Translations under genes and position numbers: made by a program
NCBI RefSeq assembly: GCF_004365175.1
Contig: NZ_SOCE01000001.1
Span: 917,154 to 981,153, forward strand
Length of the DNA: 64,000 bases
Direction: 5' to 3'
From: Kribbella voronezhensis
GTDB lineage: Bacteria; Actinomycetota; Actinomycetes; Propionibacteriales; Kribbellaceae
Notes under the pieces: model-generated
The model's input: only the letters and a program-made list of their open reading frames with translations
Databases searched by the model: none
What the model was told of the DNA's origin: nothing
Shown: positions 1 to 10,000 of the stretch, in pieces
How positions within the stretch are numbered: the stretch's first letter is position 1
Layout: each line of letters begins with the position of its first letter

Positions 1-1401
1 CTGCACGCCTCGCTGCTGCGGTCCTGCAGCGGCTGGCCGGCGGGGATCTGGATCGACCCGCCGCGTCGGTCGACACCCGACGGCTCGTCGTTCCAACTGC
101 AGCACTGGACCCACGAATTCCGGTACGCGTTGACAGCAGGCGACGGCGACTGGCGCGCACAGCACCTGCCGTCGCGCGGCCAGGAGTTCTCATCTCCGTT
201 GCTAGCAGCAACCACCACGGCACACGACGGCCTGCTGCCCGCCACCCATTCCCTCCTCCAGGTCTCCCCTGAACGAGACGTCCTGGTCTCCACCCTCAAG
301 CCGGCCGGCAACCCGATCGCCCACGGCTCCGGTACGCCGTCCGACCCGCGCGAGGGCGTCACCCTCCGCCTGATCGAGGCCACCGGCCTCGGCGCGACGG
401 CGACCATCACCTCAGCCGTCCCCATCACCGGCGCCTGCCATGCGGACCTCCTCGAACACCGGGGCGCACCACTGGATGTTGCCGATGGCAAGCTCACGGT
501 CGACCTCGCCGGCTCGGCGGTCGACACCTTCGTCCTCGACGTCGACACCGCCGAACCAGCCGAGCCCGTCATCCTCGGTCGGCAGGCCGAGCTCGCCCAG
601 CCGTCGTACTCGCGCTACTGGCTGCACAACCGCGGCCCCGCCCAGATGGGCTTCCTGCCGGTCAGCCTCTCGATCTCCCCCACCATCGCCCGCACCGCCG
701 GCAAGCCCTTCGAGGTCGAGCTGGTGATCGCCAACCAGTACGTCGATTCCGTTGCCCGGGGCACCCTCACCCTCGACCTCCCACCCGGCTGGACCTCGGA
801 CCAACCGGACGTCCAGCTCGAGCTCGAGCCGGGCGGTTACGTCCGCCACCTCGCCAAAGTCACGCCGGCCGACTCCGAACCCGGGCAGTACTTCGTCGCG
901 GCCCGCGTGACCACCCGGACGGACGAGCTGGCCGGCGGCGCCGGAGTACAGGCGGTCGAGGACGTCGTCACCGTGTTCCTCGGCGACAGCCCCGAACTGA
1001 ACGCGACGATCGGTTTCGCACTGCCACCCGCCGAGCCACCGGAGCACGGATCCGGTGCCGTCGAGGGCGAACCGGGACGGCCCACCGGCTTGACCGTGAC
1101 CCCATCGACCGAGGACTTGCGACTGACACCCGGCACCACGCAGACCCTGGAGCTCACCTTCGCGAACAACACCTTCTCGGAGATCCGGGCCGAGCTGCAG
1201 CTTGCGTCGCCGTACGGGACCTGGTCCTGGCTGCCCGAGCCGGTGCAGGCAGTCGTAGTACCGCCCAGGTCGTCGATGGTCGTCCCGGTGCCTGTCGTGG
1301 CGCCGGCGGATGCCACGCCGGCTCACGCGTGGGTGTTGCCGAAGGTGATGTGGTTCGGGCGGGCGCAGTACGCACCGACCGTCCGGCTGGAGATCTCGTG
1401 A
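1..1401 (+). CDS. alpha-mannosidase, GH38 family (3' part; 5' end outside window)
   Basis: The reading frame is open from base 1 and begins before the window; the visible part is the C-terminal 466 residues. The segments SGWPAGIWID, FQLQHWTHEFRYAL and GDWRAQHLPSRGQEFSSPLL match the post-catalytic beta-sandwich region of GH38 alpha-mannosidases, which hydrolyse terminal alpha-mannosides. The last 250 residues look like two immunoglobulin-like (NEW3-type) domains, for example the stretch ending in TLDLPPGW. The stop TGA overlaps the GTG start of the next gene by 4 bases (GTGA), and a ROK kinase follows, so this is probably a mannoside-use operon. The catalytic Asp residues and zinc site lie upstream of the window and cannot be checked. 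GH38 assignment is fairly confident; the exact substrate is unknown. Confidence 0.82.
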   Translation: MHASLLRSCSGWPAGIWIDPPRRSTPDGSSFQLQHWTHEFRYALTAGDGDWRAQHLPSRGQEFSSPLLAATTTAHDGLLPATHSLLQVSPERDVLVSTLKPAGNPIAHGSGTPSDPREGVTLRLIEATGLGATATITSAVPITGACHADLLEHRGAPLDVADGKLTVDLAGSAVDTFVLDVDTAEPAEPVILGRQAELAQPSYSRYWLHNRGPAQMGFLPVSLSISPTIARTAGKPFEVELVIANQYVDSVARGTLTLDLPPGWTSDQPDVQLELEPGGYVRHLAKVTPADSEPGQYFVAARVTTRTDELAGGAGVQAVEDVVTVFLGDSPELNATIGFALPPAEPPEHGSGAVEGEPGRPTGLTVTPSTEDLRLTPGTTQTLELTFANNTFSEIRAELQLASPYGTWSWLPEPVQAVVVPPRSSMVVPVPVVAPADATPAHAWVLPKVMWFGRAQYAPTVRLEIS

Positions 1402-2024
1402 CGGCCACCCTCCAGCACGGCCATGGTCACGGTCATGGACATGGTCACGGCGCGGAGCACGCACCGCCGGAGGTGATGGGATATCTGAACGGCGAGCCCG
1501 TACCGCGGAGGTTGCTCGACGACCGTCTTGCCACACTCCGTGCGAGCGACATCGCCTGCGTACTGCCTCGACAGGACAGCCGAGAGGGTCGCCAGCTCGC
1601 CCGCTGGGTCGCCCAGGTCGTCCTCACCGAGCAGCTATGCATCGACGAACTGGCCCGCCGCGAGGACGTAGTACCGCAAACCCCCGCGAAGCCCTTGGAC
1701 GTCTCCACCGCGATCGCGGTCGGCTCGATCACCGCTGCCGCCATCGCCTGCTCAGAGCCCGTACGCCGGTTGGCCGCCCTGGTCAGCCAGGACGTGCGGA
1801 TCCCCCGCGCTCAGCTCGAGTACGCGGCAGACGTCCTCGGCGAGGAGCCACCGAGCGACCCGGACGTACCGGTCGCCCGCTGGCACGCCGAGTTGCTGGA
1901 CAGTGCCCGGCTGGAGTCGTTCGCTCGCTGGCTGAATGCGGCCCTGCACGAACGGGTCCGGCTGGTGCACGGCCTCGAGCATCCGGGCGACAGCTCTCAA
2001 CCTGACAATCTGCACCGGCACTGA
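1398..2024 (+). CDS. hypothetical protein with His-Gly repeat N-terminus
   Basis: A 208-residue protein of unknown function. I chose GTG 1398 because it overlaps the upstream stop as GTGA and gives VTATLQ followed directly by six His-Gly pairs (residues 7-18). An upstream in-frame start at 1329 would lie inside the mannosidase. After the repeat comes a helical region beginning GYLNGEPVPRRLLDDRL, which recalls the N-terminal helices of SurA/PpiC-type foldases, although no parvulin domain follows. There is no signal peptide or membrane segment. The His-Gly run could bind metal, as in nickel or zinc chaperones; that is inference. Translational coupling to the mannosidase and the ROK kinase 10 bases downstream indicate one operon. 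Confidence 0.7.
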   Translation: MTATLQHGHGHGHGHGHGAEHAPPEVMGYLNGEPVPRRLLDDRLATLRASDIACVLPRQDSREGRQLARWVAQVVLTEQLCIDELARREDVVPQTPAKPLDVSTAIAVGSITAAAIACSEPVRRLAALVSQDVRIPRAQLEYAADVLGEEPPSDPDVPVARWHAELLDSARLESFARWLNAALHERVRLVHGLEHPGDSSQPDNLHRH

Positions 2025-2034
2025 CGGGGGGACC

Positions 2035-3060
2035 ATGAGCGACGAGGCAGTGACCGTACTCGGCATCGACATCGGCGGCACCAAGATGGCCGCCGCGATC
2101 GTTTCCGCCGACGGCCGGCTGGTCCGCGAGGACCGGATCCCGACACCGGCCGGCGATGCGGACCAGGTGTTCGCCGCGTTGGGTGAGCTGATCGACCGGA
2201 TCCGTGACGACGCCACCCCGGCGGCGGTCGGGATCGGGTCGGCCGGGCCGCTCGACCAGCAGTACGGTCTGGTCTCGCCGGTGAACATCGCCGGCTGGCG
2301 GAACTTCCCGCTGGTGGACCGGGTGCGCGACCTGGTCGGCGGCGTACCGGTCAGGCTCGGGGTCGACGGTCACTGTTTCGCGCTCGGTGAGTTCTGGACC
2401 GGGGCCGGGCGCACCGTCGACAACCTGCTCGGCATCGTGGTCTCCACCGGAGTCGGCGCCGGCCTCGTGCTCGACGGGAAGCCGCTGCTCGGCCAGTCGG
2501 GCAATGCGGCCCACCTCGGTCACATGGTGGTGGACCTCGATGGCGAAGCGTGTGCGTGCGGGTCGTTCGGCTGTGTCGAGACGTACGCCAGCGGGCCGCG
2601 GATGGTGGCCCGGGCGAAGCGGCGCGGCTGGCGAAGCGACGAGGCCGTCGATGCGGCCGTGCTGTCCGCCGACGCGGCCGCCGGCGACGAGATCGCGCTG
2701 GCCGTCTTCGACGACGGCGCCCAAGCGCTTGCCGCAGGCATCGTCGCGACCGCGGTCACCGTGGACCTGACCACGGTGGTGATCGGTGGCGGGGTGGCGA
2801 AGGCCGGACCGGTGTTGTTCGACCCGGTCCAGCGGTGGGTGAAGCGCTTCGCGCAGTTACCGTTCGTCGCCGAACTGACCGTCGTACCGGCGCAGCTTCC
2901 CAATGCCGGCCTGATCGGAGCCGCCCGGCTCGGCCGGGACGCACTGGAACCGGCCGGTCTCGCAACTGCCGGACAATCTGACAGAAGCCCGCGACCGGGT
3001 GCCGGCTCCGGCAACGATCCCAGGTTGGGGCAACCAACCACGGTGGATGCCTCCGGGTAG
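2035..3060 (+). CDS. ROK family sugar kinase (glucokinase-like)
   Basis: A 341-residue ROK-family protein. Residues 9-15 are DIGGTKM, the phosphate-binding motif of the N-terminal ATPase lobe. The zinc-binding signature CACGSFGCVE lies near residue 173-182, preceded by GHMVVD. The C-terminal lobe contains IGGGVAKAG. ATG 2035 was chosen because a G-rich ribosome site (about 2024-2030) precedes it and the motif then sits at the usual distance from the N-terminus. There is no N-terminal winged helix, so this is a kinase and not a ROK repressor. It would phosphorylate a hexose such as glucose, mannose or fructose with ATP; the mannosidase upstream makes mannose plausible but unproven. Confidence 0.88.
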   Translation: MSDEAVTVLGIDIGGTKMAAAIVSADGRLVREDRIPTPAGDADQVFAALGELIDRIRDDATPAAVGIGSAGPLDQQYGLVSPVNIAGWRNFPLVDRVRDLVGGVPVRLGVDGHCFALGEFWTGAGRTVDNLLGIVVSTGVGAGLVLDGKPLLGQSGNAAHLGHMVVDLDGEACACGSFGCVETYASGPRMVARAKRRGWRSDEAVDAAVLSADAAAGDEIALAVFDDGAQALAAGIVATAVTVDLTTVVIGGGVAKAGPVLFDPVQRWVKRFAQLPFVAELTVVPAQLPNAGLIGAARLGRDALEPAGLATAGQSDRSPRPGAGSGNDPRLGQPTTVDASG

Positions 3061-3402
3061 GCGCGTCCGGCAGTTGGCGCCACCGTCACCGTGCTGACAC
3101 GGTGAGCAACTCTTCGCACACATCTGATCCGTGCGGAAAAGGGTCTCCCGAGCAATTTTGTGCAGTTTTTACTCAATTGCCCAAAACCCTGTAACGATTG
3201 GCCCTGTCCACGCGATGCAACGGATGGATGGGGTGGGGGCACGTCATCCAAGGGCAATCAGGGGGGCCTGCATGCCAGGGATTGACCGTACGCGTGTGCG
3301 GCGGAAGGACGACCTTCCGCCGCCCGCGCGTGCAGAGCAGTGGAGGGATGCACGTCCACCAGCACCGCCGAGCGCGGTGCACGACCGTAGGGACAGGTCC
3401 AG
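3061..3402. other. intergenic region with strong hairpin
   Basis: About 340 bases between the ROK kinase and the membrane protein with no convincing gene. It holds an AT-rich patch near 3150-3200, the likeliest promoter position for the 3403 gene, and a perfect 11-bp hairpin at 3298-3308/3313-3323 with loop ACGA. The hairpin could end the mannosidase-ROK transcript or structure the 5' leader of the next gene. I could not match a known riboswitch. Confidence 0.5.
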
Positions 3403-3948
3403 ATGGACGTCGTAGTACTCCTGATCTTCGCAGTTTTCTTCACCGTCCTCGTGGCCCTCACGATGACCGGGAACGGCCGGCTGCGCGCTGCTGTGCGCCG
3501 GCCGCGTCTCTTCCAGCTGGTGGTCGTACTCGCGGCCCTCGCCACCGTCCCCGTCGACCTGTACGCCGTGATCCACGGCACGGTCGGTCCGGGCGGCAGG
3601 GCGATCGAGGACGTCGCGGGCCGCCTGCTGTTGTTGAACGTCGCCGCGTCGTGCGGCGTCGCGGCCCTGCACGAGGCCCTCCGGGGCCAGGCCATCTCGT
3701 CGGCACCGGCCTCGGACGACTCCGAGATCGAGGAACCGCTGCGGATGGGTGTGCTGGGCTGGACAGGCCCACTGATCGCGCTGGGCGTGGTCACCGTCGT
3801 GATCGCGCTCGGGTCGTTGGGGAACGGACCCGAGCTCGGCAACGTCGGACCCGTCTGGGCCTGTTATTCCCTGCTCATCTGCGTGATCAGCGCCTTCGCG
3901 CTGTTGCGCCGAAGGGCCGGGAGTGCGATCGATCCTCGGGAGGGATGA
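3403..3948 (+). CDS. small integral membrane protein, unknown function
   Basis: A 181-residue protein starting at ATG 3403 after a GGGACAGG ribosome site. Hydrophobic stretches near residues 2-20, 38-58, 70-90, 120-140 and 150-168 suggest four to five membrane spans, with a short acidic loop (about residues 103-115, SDDSEIEE) between the third and the last spans. I do not recognise a family. It stands alone, preceded by a structured leader and followed by a long inverted repeat, and converges with the megasynthase gene. Confidence 0.72.
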   Translation: MDVVVLLIFAVFFTVLVALTMTGNGRLRAAVRRPRLFQLVVVLAALATVPVDLYAVIHGTVGPGGRAIEDVAGRLLLLNVAASCGVAALHEALRGQAISSAPASDDSEIEEPLRMGVLGWTGPLIALGVVTVVIALGSLGNGPELGNVGPVWACYSLLICVISAFALLRRRAGSAIDPREG

Positions 3949-3959
3949 GGATCGACGCG

Positions 3960-4039
3960 GGTTCTGCACCGCGGACGGTGGGCCGGTGGCTGCGGGAGGG
4001 CCGCCACTGGGGCAACACCCCCGTCCACGGTGCAGAACC
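3960..4039. terminator. long inverted repeat between convergent genes
   Basis: Arms 3960-3978 and 4021-4039 pair over 19 bases with one mismatch, enclosing 42 nt that are themselves partly self-complementary. It lies between the stops of the membrane protein (plus, ends 3948) and the megasynthase (minus, ends 4072), as expected of a bidirectional terminator. There is no T-tract, which is common in actinomycetes. Confidence 0.6.
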
Positions 4040-4071
4040 GACGTCCTGAGGCCCCGCGTCCGGCGGAAGCC

Positions 4072-7000
4072 TCAGCCCTTGAGCCACTCCGGCTCGGGCA
4101 GGCGGGCGCGGTCCAGTTTGCCGCTGGCGTCGAGCGGGAGTTCCTCGATCGGGATCAGATCGGCCGGGACCAGGTAGATCGGAAGTTCCTTGGTGAGTTC
4201 GAGCAGTAACCGCGCCAGTACCGCGGGGTCGCTGTCCTCCAGGACGACGTACCCGATCAGGCAGGTGTCGCCGGCCGGATCCGTGTTGGCCACCACGACC
4301 GCGTCCACCACTCCGGGCAGGTCGGCGAGCACGTATTCGGTCTCACCCGGCTCCACCCGGTGACCACGGATCTTCACCTGGTCGTCGACCCGGCCGAGGT
4401 AGTCGAGCGTGCCGTCGGCCCGCCAGCGCCCGAGATCCCGACTGCGGTAGAGCCGCCCACCCGGATGCGCCGGGTCGTCGACGAACGCCGCCTCGGTCTC
4501 GTCCGGCCGCCCGAGGTAGCCCTGGGCAACGGATGCACCACCCAGATGGATCTCGCCGATCGCACCGACCGGGACCGGGCGGAGCGCCTCGTCGAGCAGC
4601 CGGACCACCACGCCGTCGATGGGCCGCCCGATCGACGGCCGCTCCTCGGCCGGGTCGACCTGATGAATCGTGGTCACCACCGACGCCTCCGTCGGCCCGT
4701 ACTCGTTGTAGAGCAGGCAGTCGGGGTGCGCCGCCAGGAACTCCTTGATCCCGTGCGTCAGCACCATCGCCTCGCCGCCCGCGACGATCTCCCGGAGCGC
4801 GGGCAACTTCGGCAGCTCGGGCATCGTCGCCAGCAGCGCGGTCAGCGGGGTGAACGTCATGAACAGCCGTTCGACCTCGTACTTCGTCAGCGCCGCGACC
4901 ACCTCGTCCGGGTCGTAGCGGTCGTCCTCGCCGATCACCACGAGCGCCGCGCCGGAAGCAAGCGCGGTGAACAGCTCCTGCACGTGGACATCGAAACCGA
5001 ACGAGGTCCACTGCAGCGTCCGCAACGAGCGCCTCGTCCGCAGGTAGTGCCGAACCAGGTTGACGGGGCCGCGATGCGGTACCGCGACGCCCTTCGGGTT
5101 GCCGGTCGAGCCGGACGTGTAGATGCAGTAGGCAACATCATCGGCCGCGGCGCGCACCGGCGGCGCCTGCTTCGCGCGGAGATCCCCGTCGACAGCGGTC
5201 ACCGGAACCAGCCGCAATCCGAGCCGATCGGCCAGCGCGGCGTCATCACCGACCAGCGCGACCGCGCCCGAGTCGGCGACCATGAACGACCACCGCGACT
5301 CCGGTACGCCCGGGTCCAGCGGGAGGTAGGCCGCACCGGACTTGAGAACGGCGAGGACGGCGATCACCAGCTCCGCACCACGAGCCACCCGTACGGCGAC
5401 CAGTTGGCCCGGCTTGACGCCCAGGTCCACCAACTGCCAGGCGACCGCGTTCGACCGGCGGTTCAACTCGGCGTACGTCAACTCCCGGTCGCCCTGGATC
5501 ACGGCGACCGCATCGGGTGTCCTGGCGACCTGCTGCTCGAACAACGTGTGCAAGCCGCTGAGCTCACCGGCGACCACGGCGTTCCGGCGTACGCGACCGA
5601 TCGGGCCCGTCGGTGACGGTTCGCCTTCGAACTCGGCGAGGAGTACGCGGTCGGCTTCGATCGGGAGCATCAGGTCCGGGAGGCTCAATTCCGGCTCGGC
5701 GATCGCGCGCCGGAGTACGGCTTCGAGATAGTGCAGGACGCGCTCGATGGTCGCGTGATCGAACAGGCCGGACCGGTAGTCCGCAGTACAGCGGATGCCG
5801 CCGGGGTGATGCGCGAGGCGGAGGCGCAGATCGAGGTCGGGCGCCAGCTCGTCGTCACCGGGCTCGAACTCGACCAGGACCTGGAACAGCGGATCCTGCT
5901 CCAGTACGGCGAGGTCGGCGCTCGCGTGGTCGAACGCGGCGATCGTGATCTCGCCGACCCGCTGCGCGAGATCACCGAGCTGCGGTTCGCCGGACAGGTC
6001 GATGCGGAGTGGGAGCGCGCGCGGGCCCTTGGTGGGAGCGTTGCCTGCTCCGCGGAGAGCGGCCGTGCCGATGGTGATGTCGTCCTGCGCCGCGAACCGC
6101 CCGAGCACCGTGCCGACGGCCGCGAGCATCGTCATCAACGGACTGACCCGCCGCTCCCGACTGAACACGAAAATCGCGTCCCCCAGCTCGGAATCGAGCT
6201 CCAGCGATGCCGACGCCACCTCGGGCCGCGCCGCAGGCCGCGGCTGATCCGTCGGCAGCACCAGCGGCTGCGCCCCCGCCAACACCCGTTGCCAAAACCC
6301 CAGATCCGCAGCCTGCTTCTCCCCCGCGTTCTCGCCGGCACCCGCAGTCTCCGTACTCACCACAGCCTGCGCGACACTCACGTCCTTCGCGGCGAATCCC
6401 ATGTTCGCCGCAGCCTGCGCGACGCTGACGTCCTTCGCGGCGAATCCCATGTTCTCCGCAGCCTGCGCGACACTGACGTCCTTCGCGGCGAATCCTATGT
6501 TCTCCGCAGCCTGCGCGAGTCCCGCGTCCTTCGCGGTGCTCGCAGTGTCCACGTTCTTTGCGGTTGGTGGGTTCTTCGTGGGGTGAGCCTTGGCCGGCTC
6601 GGCGTTCGGTTTTGCCGGCATCGCCTTTTCTTCAGCGCGGGTTCGAGCGCGCGTCTGCTGGGTGGATTCGTTGAGGAGGGCGAGTTGTTCGTGCATCAGC
6701 TTGGTGACGCCGTCGACCAGTTGACCGGCGACGCGCAGCTGCTGCGACATCAGCGCCGCCATTCCCGAACCCGGTAGATCGGCCTCACTCGTCGCCGCGG
6801 CGGCCGCGTCGACCTTCGCCGCGAGTTCGGCGAGCCCCGACCCGAGGACAGCCAGCGCCGTCCGGGAATCCTTCGCCTCAGCAGCATCCGCCTGCGCCTT
6901 CTCCGGCGCCGCCGGACGCAGCAGGTCGAGCGGATCGACCGCGCCGTCGGAAAGGTTGCGCGAGGCAACAGCCGAGGCGAGCTTGTGCGGCGTGTCCAGC

Positions 7001-10000
7001 TCGTCGAACAGCTCGCTCACCGCCAGCTCGACACCGAACCGCTGCCCGACCTCCTCGACAACCCGCAACATCGACAACGAATCCGCACCGAGTTCGGCGA
7101 ACGTGTGATCCACCGTCACGTCGTACGGCTCGAGCCCCAACTGCTCCCCGGTCAGATCGAGTACGACGCCCAGCGAATCCCGATACCGCTCCGCCACCTC
7201 ATCCGCACCACCCCCAGCCCGTCCGGCCAGCGCCGCCGCCTCGACAACCTGCCCAGCGTCATCCGACGACTCGACACCACCCGAGGCCTCCGCCTCGACT
7301 ACCTGCCCGCCATCGCTCGACGACTCAGCCGCATCCGGCAACTCGACCTCGACTGCCGACTCGGCGTCGGTCAACGACTCGGCGTCGGTCAACGACTCGG
7401 CGTCGCCCGACGACTCGACACCGGCTCGCGACTCGGCGTCGTCTGCTGACTCGGGCTCGGGGTCGCCGGCCGACTCAGCACTACCCGACAGCTCGGTCAC
7501 GGCCGCCGGCTCGTCGTCGTCCGACGACTCGGTGCCGGTCAGCGCTTCCGCCTGCTGCCTGGCGTCGCCCGACGGCTCGACAGCGCCTGGTGTCTCCGCC
7601 TCGACAAGCTGTCCGGCGTCGCTCGACGACTCAGCAGCGTCCGGCGACTCGGGTTCGACGGCCGGCTCGGCGTCGCTCGGCGGCTCGACATCGGGCCGCG
7701 ACTCGGCGTCGTTTGCTGACTCGGAGTCGGGGTTCGCCAAGTTTTCGGTGTTCTTGGCGGTGGTCGGCGGCGTCGGGGCCGCTTTGAGTTCTGTGGGCTT
7801 GGTGGGGTGGGTGTTTTCTGCCGGGAGAGCGAACGGGGAGTGTTCCTCGGGCTCTTCGTGGGCTTGTTCGGTGAGCCCGTTGGAGCTTGGCGGGTCCAGC
7901 GGGATCTTCTTCAGTGCCGGGCGGAAACCCGCGTCGGCACCCTCGGCGCGCATGACCGGGCGCGCCGTAGTACCGAGGTCTGTTGCTCCGGGCAATGAAG
8001 GTGCCGCGGATGCCATCGACGGAGTGGTGGTGTCGACCGGGTGGTGGACGCGGCGGAACGGGTAGAGCGGCAGCGGTACGCGTCCGGCGTTCGGGTAGAC
8101 CTTCGACCAGGCGATCTCGGTGCCTTGCGCGTACAGCTCGGCGAGGCCGTTCATCGTCGCGAGCACCGGGTCCTGGCCGAGTCGCTGCGCCGGAATCCAG
8201 GTGCTGTTCGGTGCGATCCGCCGGCCCGCCGGGCTCAGTACTGCGTCCGGCCCGAGCTCCAGGAACCGGCGGCACCCGGCCGCGGTCAACGCCTCCACCG
8301 CGTCACCGAACAACACCGGCTGCCGCAACTGCCCGACCAGGTAGTCGCTGTCGAGCGCCGTACCGCTTTCGAGCAGTTCACCGGACCAGCTCGACACCAT
8401 CGGCATCCGCAGCGGGCGCAGCGAGATCTGCGCGACCACGTCGGCGAACTCACCGAGGATCGGATCCACCAGCGAGCTGTGGAACGCCCGATCGACATCC
8501 AGTCGCTGCCACGACACCTCGAGCCGGTCGAGCTGCTCGGCGAGCTGCCCGACGATCACCTCGGTACCGGTGAGCACGAACGACTGCGGTCCGTTGCCGG
8601 CGGCAATCTCCACGCCGGAGGACTGCGCCAGCTCGCGTACGCGGTCAGCGTCGGCACGGACCGCCACCATCGCGCCCGGCACAGTCCCGCGCTGCATGAG
8701 TTCGCCGCGCTTGGCCGTCAGCCGTACGCCGTCCGCCAGCGACAGGGCACCGGCCACGCACAGCGCGGCGTACTCGCCGACGCTGTGACCCACAACCAAC
8801 GCGGGCTGCACACCGAACGACTGCCAGAGCCGCGCCAGCGCTACCTCGAAGGCGAACAGCGCGGGCTGAGCCGTCTCGGTCGGCCACACGCCTTCCGACG
8901 AGCCAGCGGGTGTCAGCAGGAGCTCCAGCAGGCTGCCGCCGAACTCCTCGGCGTACACCTTGTCGCACTCGTCCAGCACCGACCGGAAGACCGGGAACCG
9001 CGCAGCAAGCCCCGCAGCCATCCCGCGACGGGCAGCACCCTGACCGGTGAAGGCGAAGCCGAGTGGGCCGGGTCCACCGCGCGGTACGGCGACGGCTTGC
9101 GTAGTACCGAGTGCTTCGGCCAGCTCTTCTTCGGACGAGCCCGTCACAGCAACCCGATGACGGTGGGCCTGCCGGCCGAGTGCCGCAGTGTTGGCGAGGT
9201 CGATGAGGCGGTGGCCGGTGCCGTGCTCCAGGTCGACGCGGAACAGGTCGACGAGTTCGGTGAGCGCCTCGGGATCCGGCGCCGACAGCGGCAGCACGAC
9301 CGGGCCGTCGTCGCCACGGCGAACCTGCCGAGGTGCTTCTTCGAGGATCACGTGCGCACTGGTGCCGCCCACGTCGAGCGCGCTGACTCCGGCGCGCAAC
9401 GGCGTACCGGCTTCCCACTCGCGCAACTCGGTGCCGATCACGAACGGGCTGTTGGCGATCGGGAGTTCGGGGTCGACCTTCGTGTGGTTGATGGTCGGGA
9501 CCAGCGTGCGGTGCTGCAGCATCAGCACGGTCTTGATCAGCCCGGCCATGCCGGCGGCGCTGTCGAGGTGGCCGATGTTGGGCTTGACCGAGCCGATCGT
9601 GCAGAAGCCGACCTTGTCGGTGTGCTTGCGCAGTACGGTCGCGAGTGCGCGGAACTCGCGGGCGTCCTCGACGGCGGTTCCGGTCGCGTTCGCCTCGATG
9701 TAGCTGAGCGAATCGGCTGGTACGCCGGCCTTCTCGAGCGCGTGCTCGACCAGGTCGGCCCGGTCGGTCTCGTTGCTGACCGCGGAACCACGGATCACGG
9801 CGTACACCGTGTCGCCGTCCTTGACTGCCTGGTCGAGACGCTTCAGCAGGACCGCCGCGACACCGTTGCCGCCGACGGTGCCGTCGGCTGCCGCATCGAA
9901 GACCCGGACATGCCCGGTCGGCGACAGGATCGACTCCGGGCTCGGGTGATAACCCGTTGCCTGCGGCACGTGTACTGCGGCGGCACCGGCGAGCGCGAGA

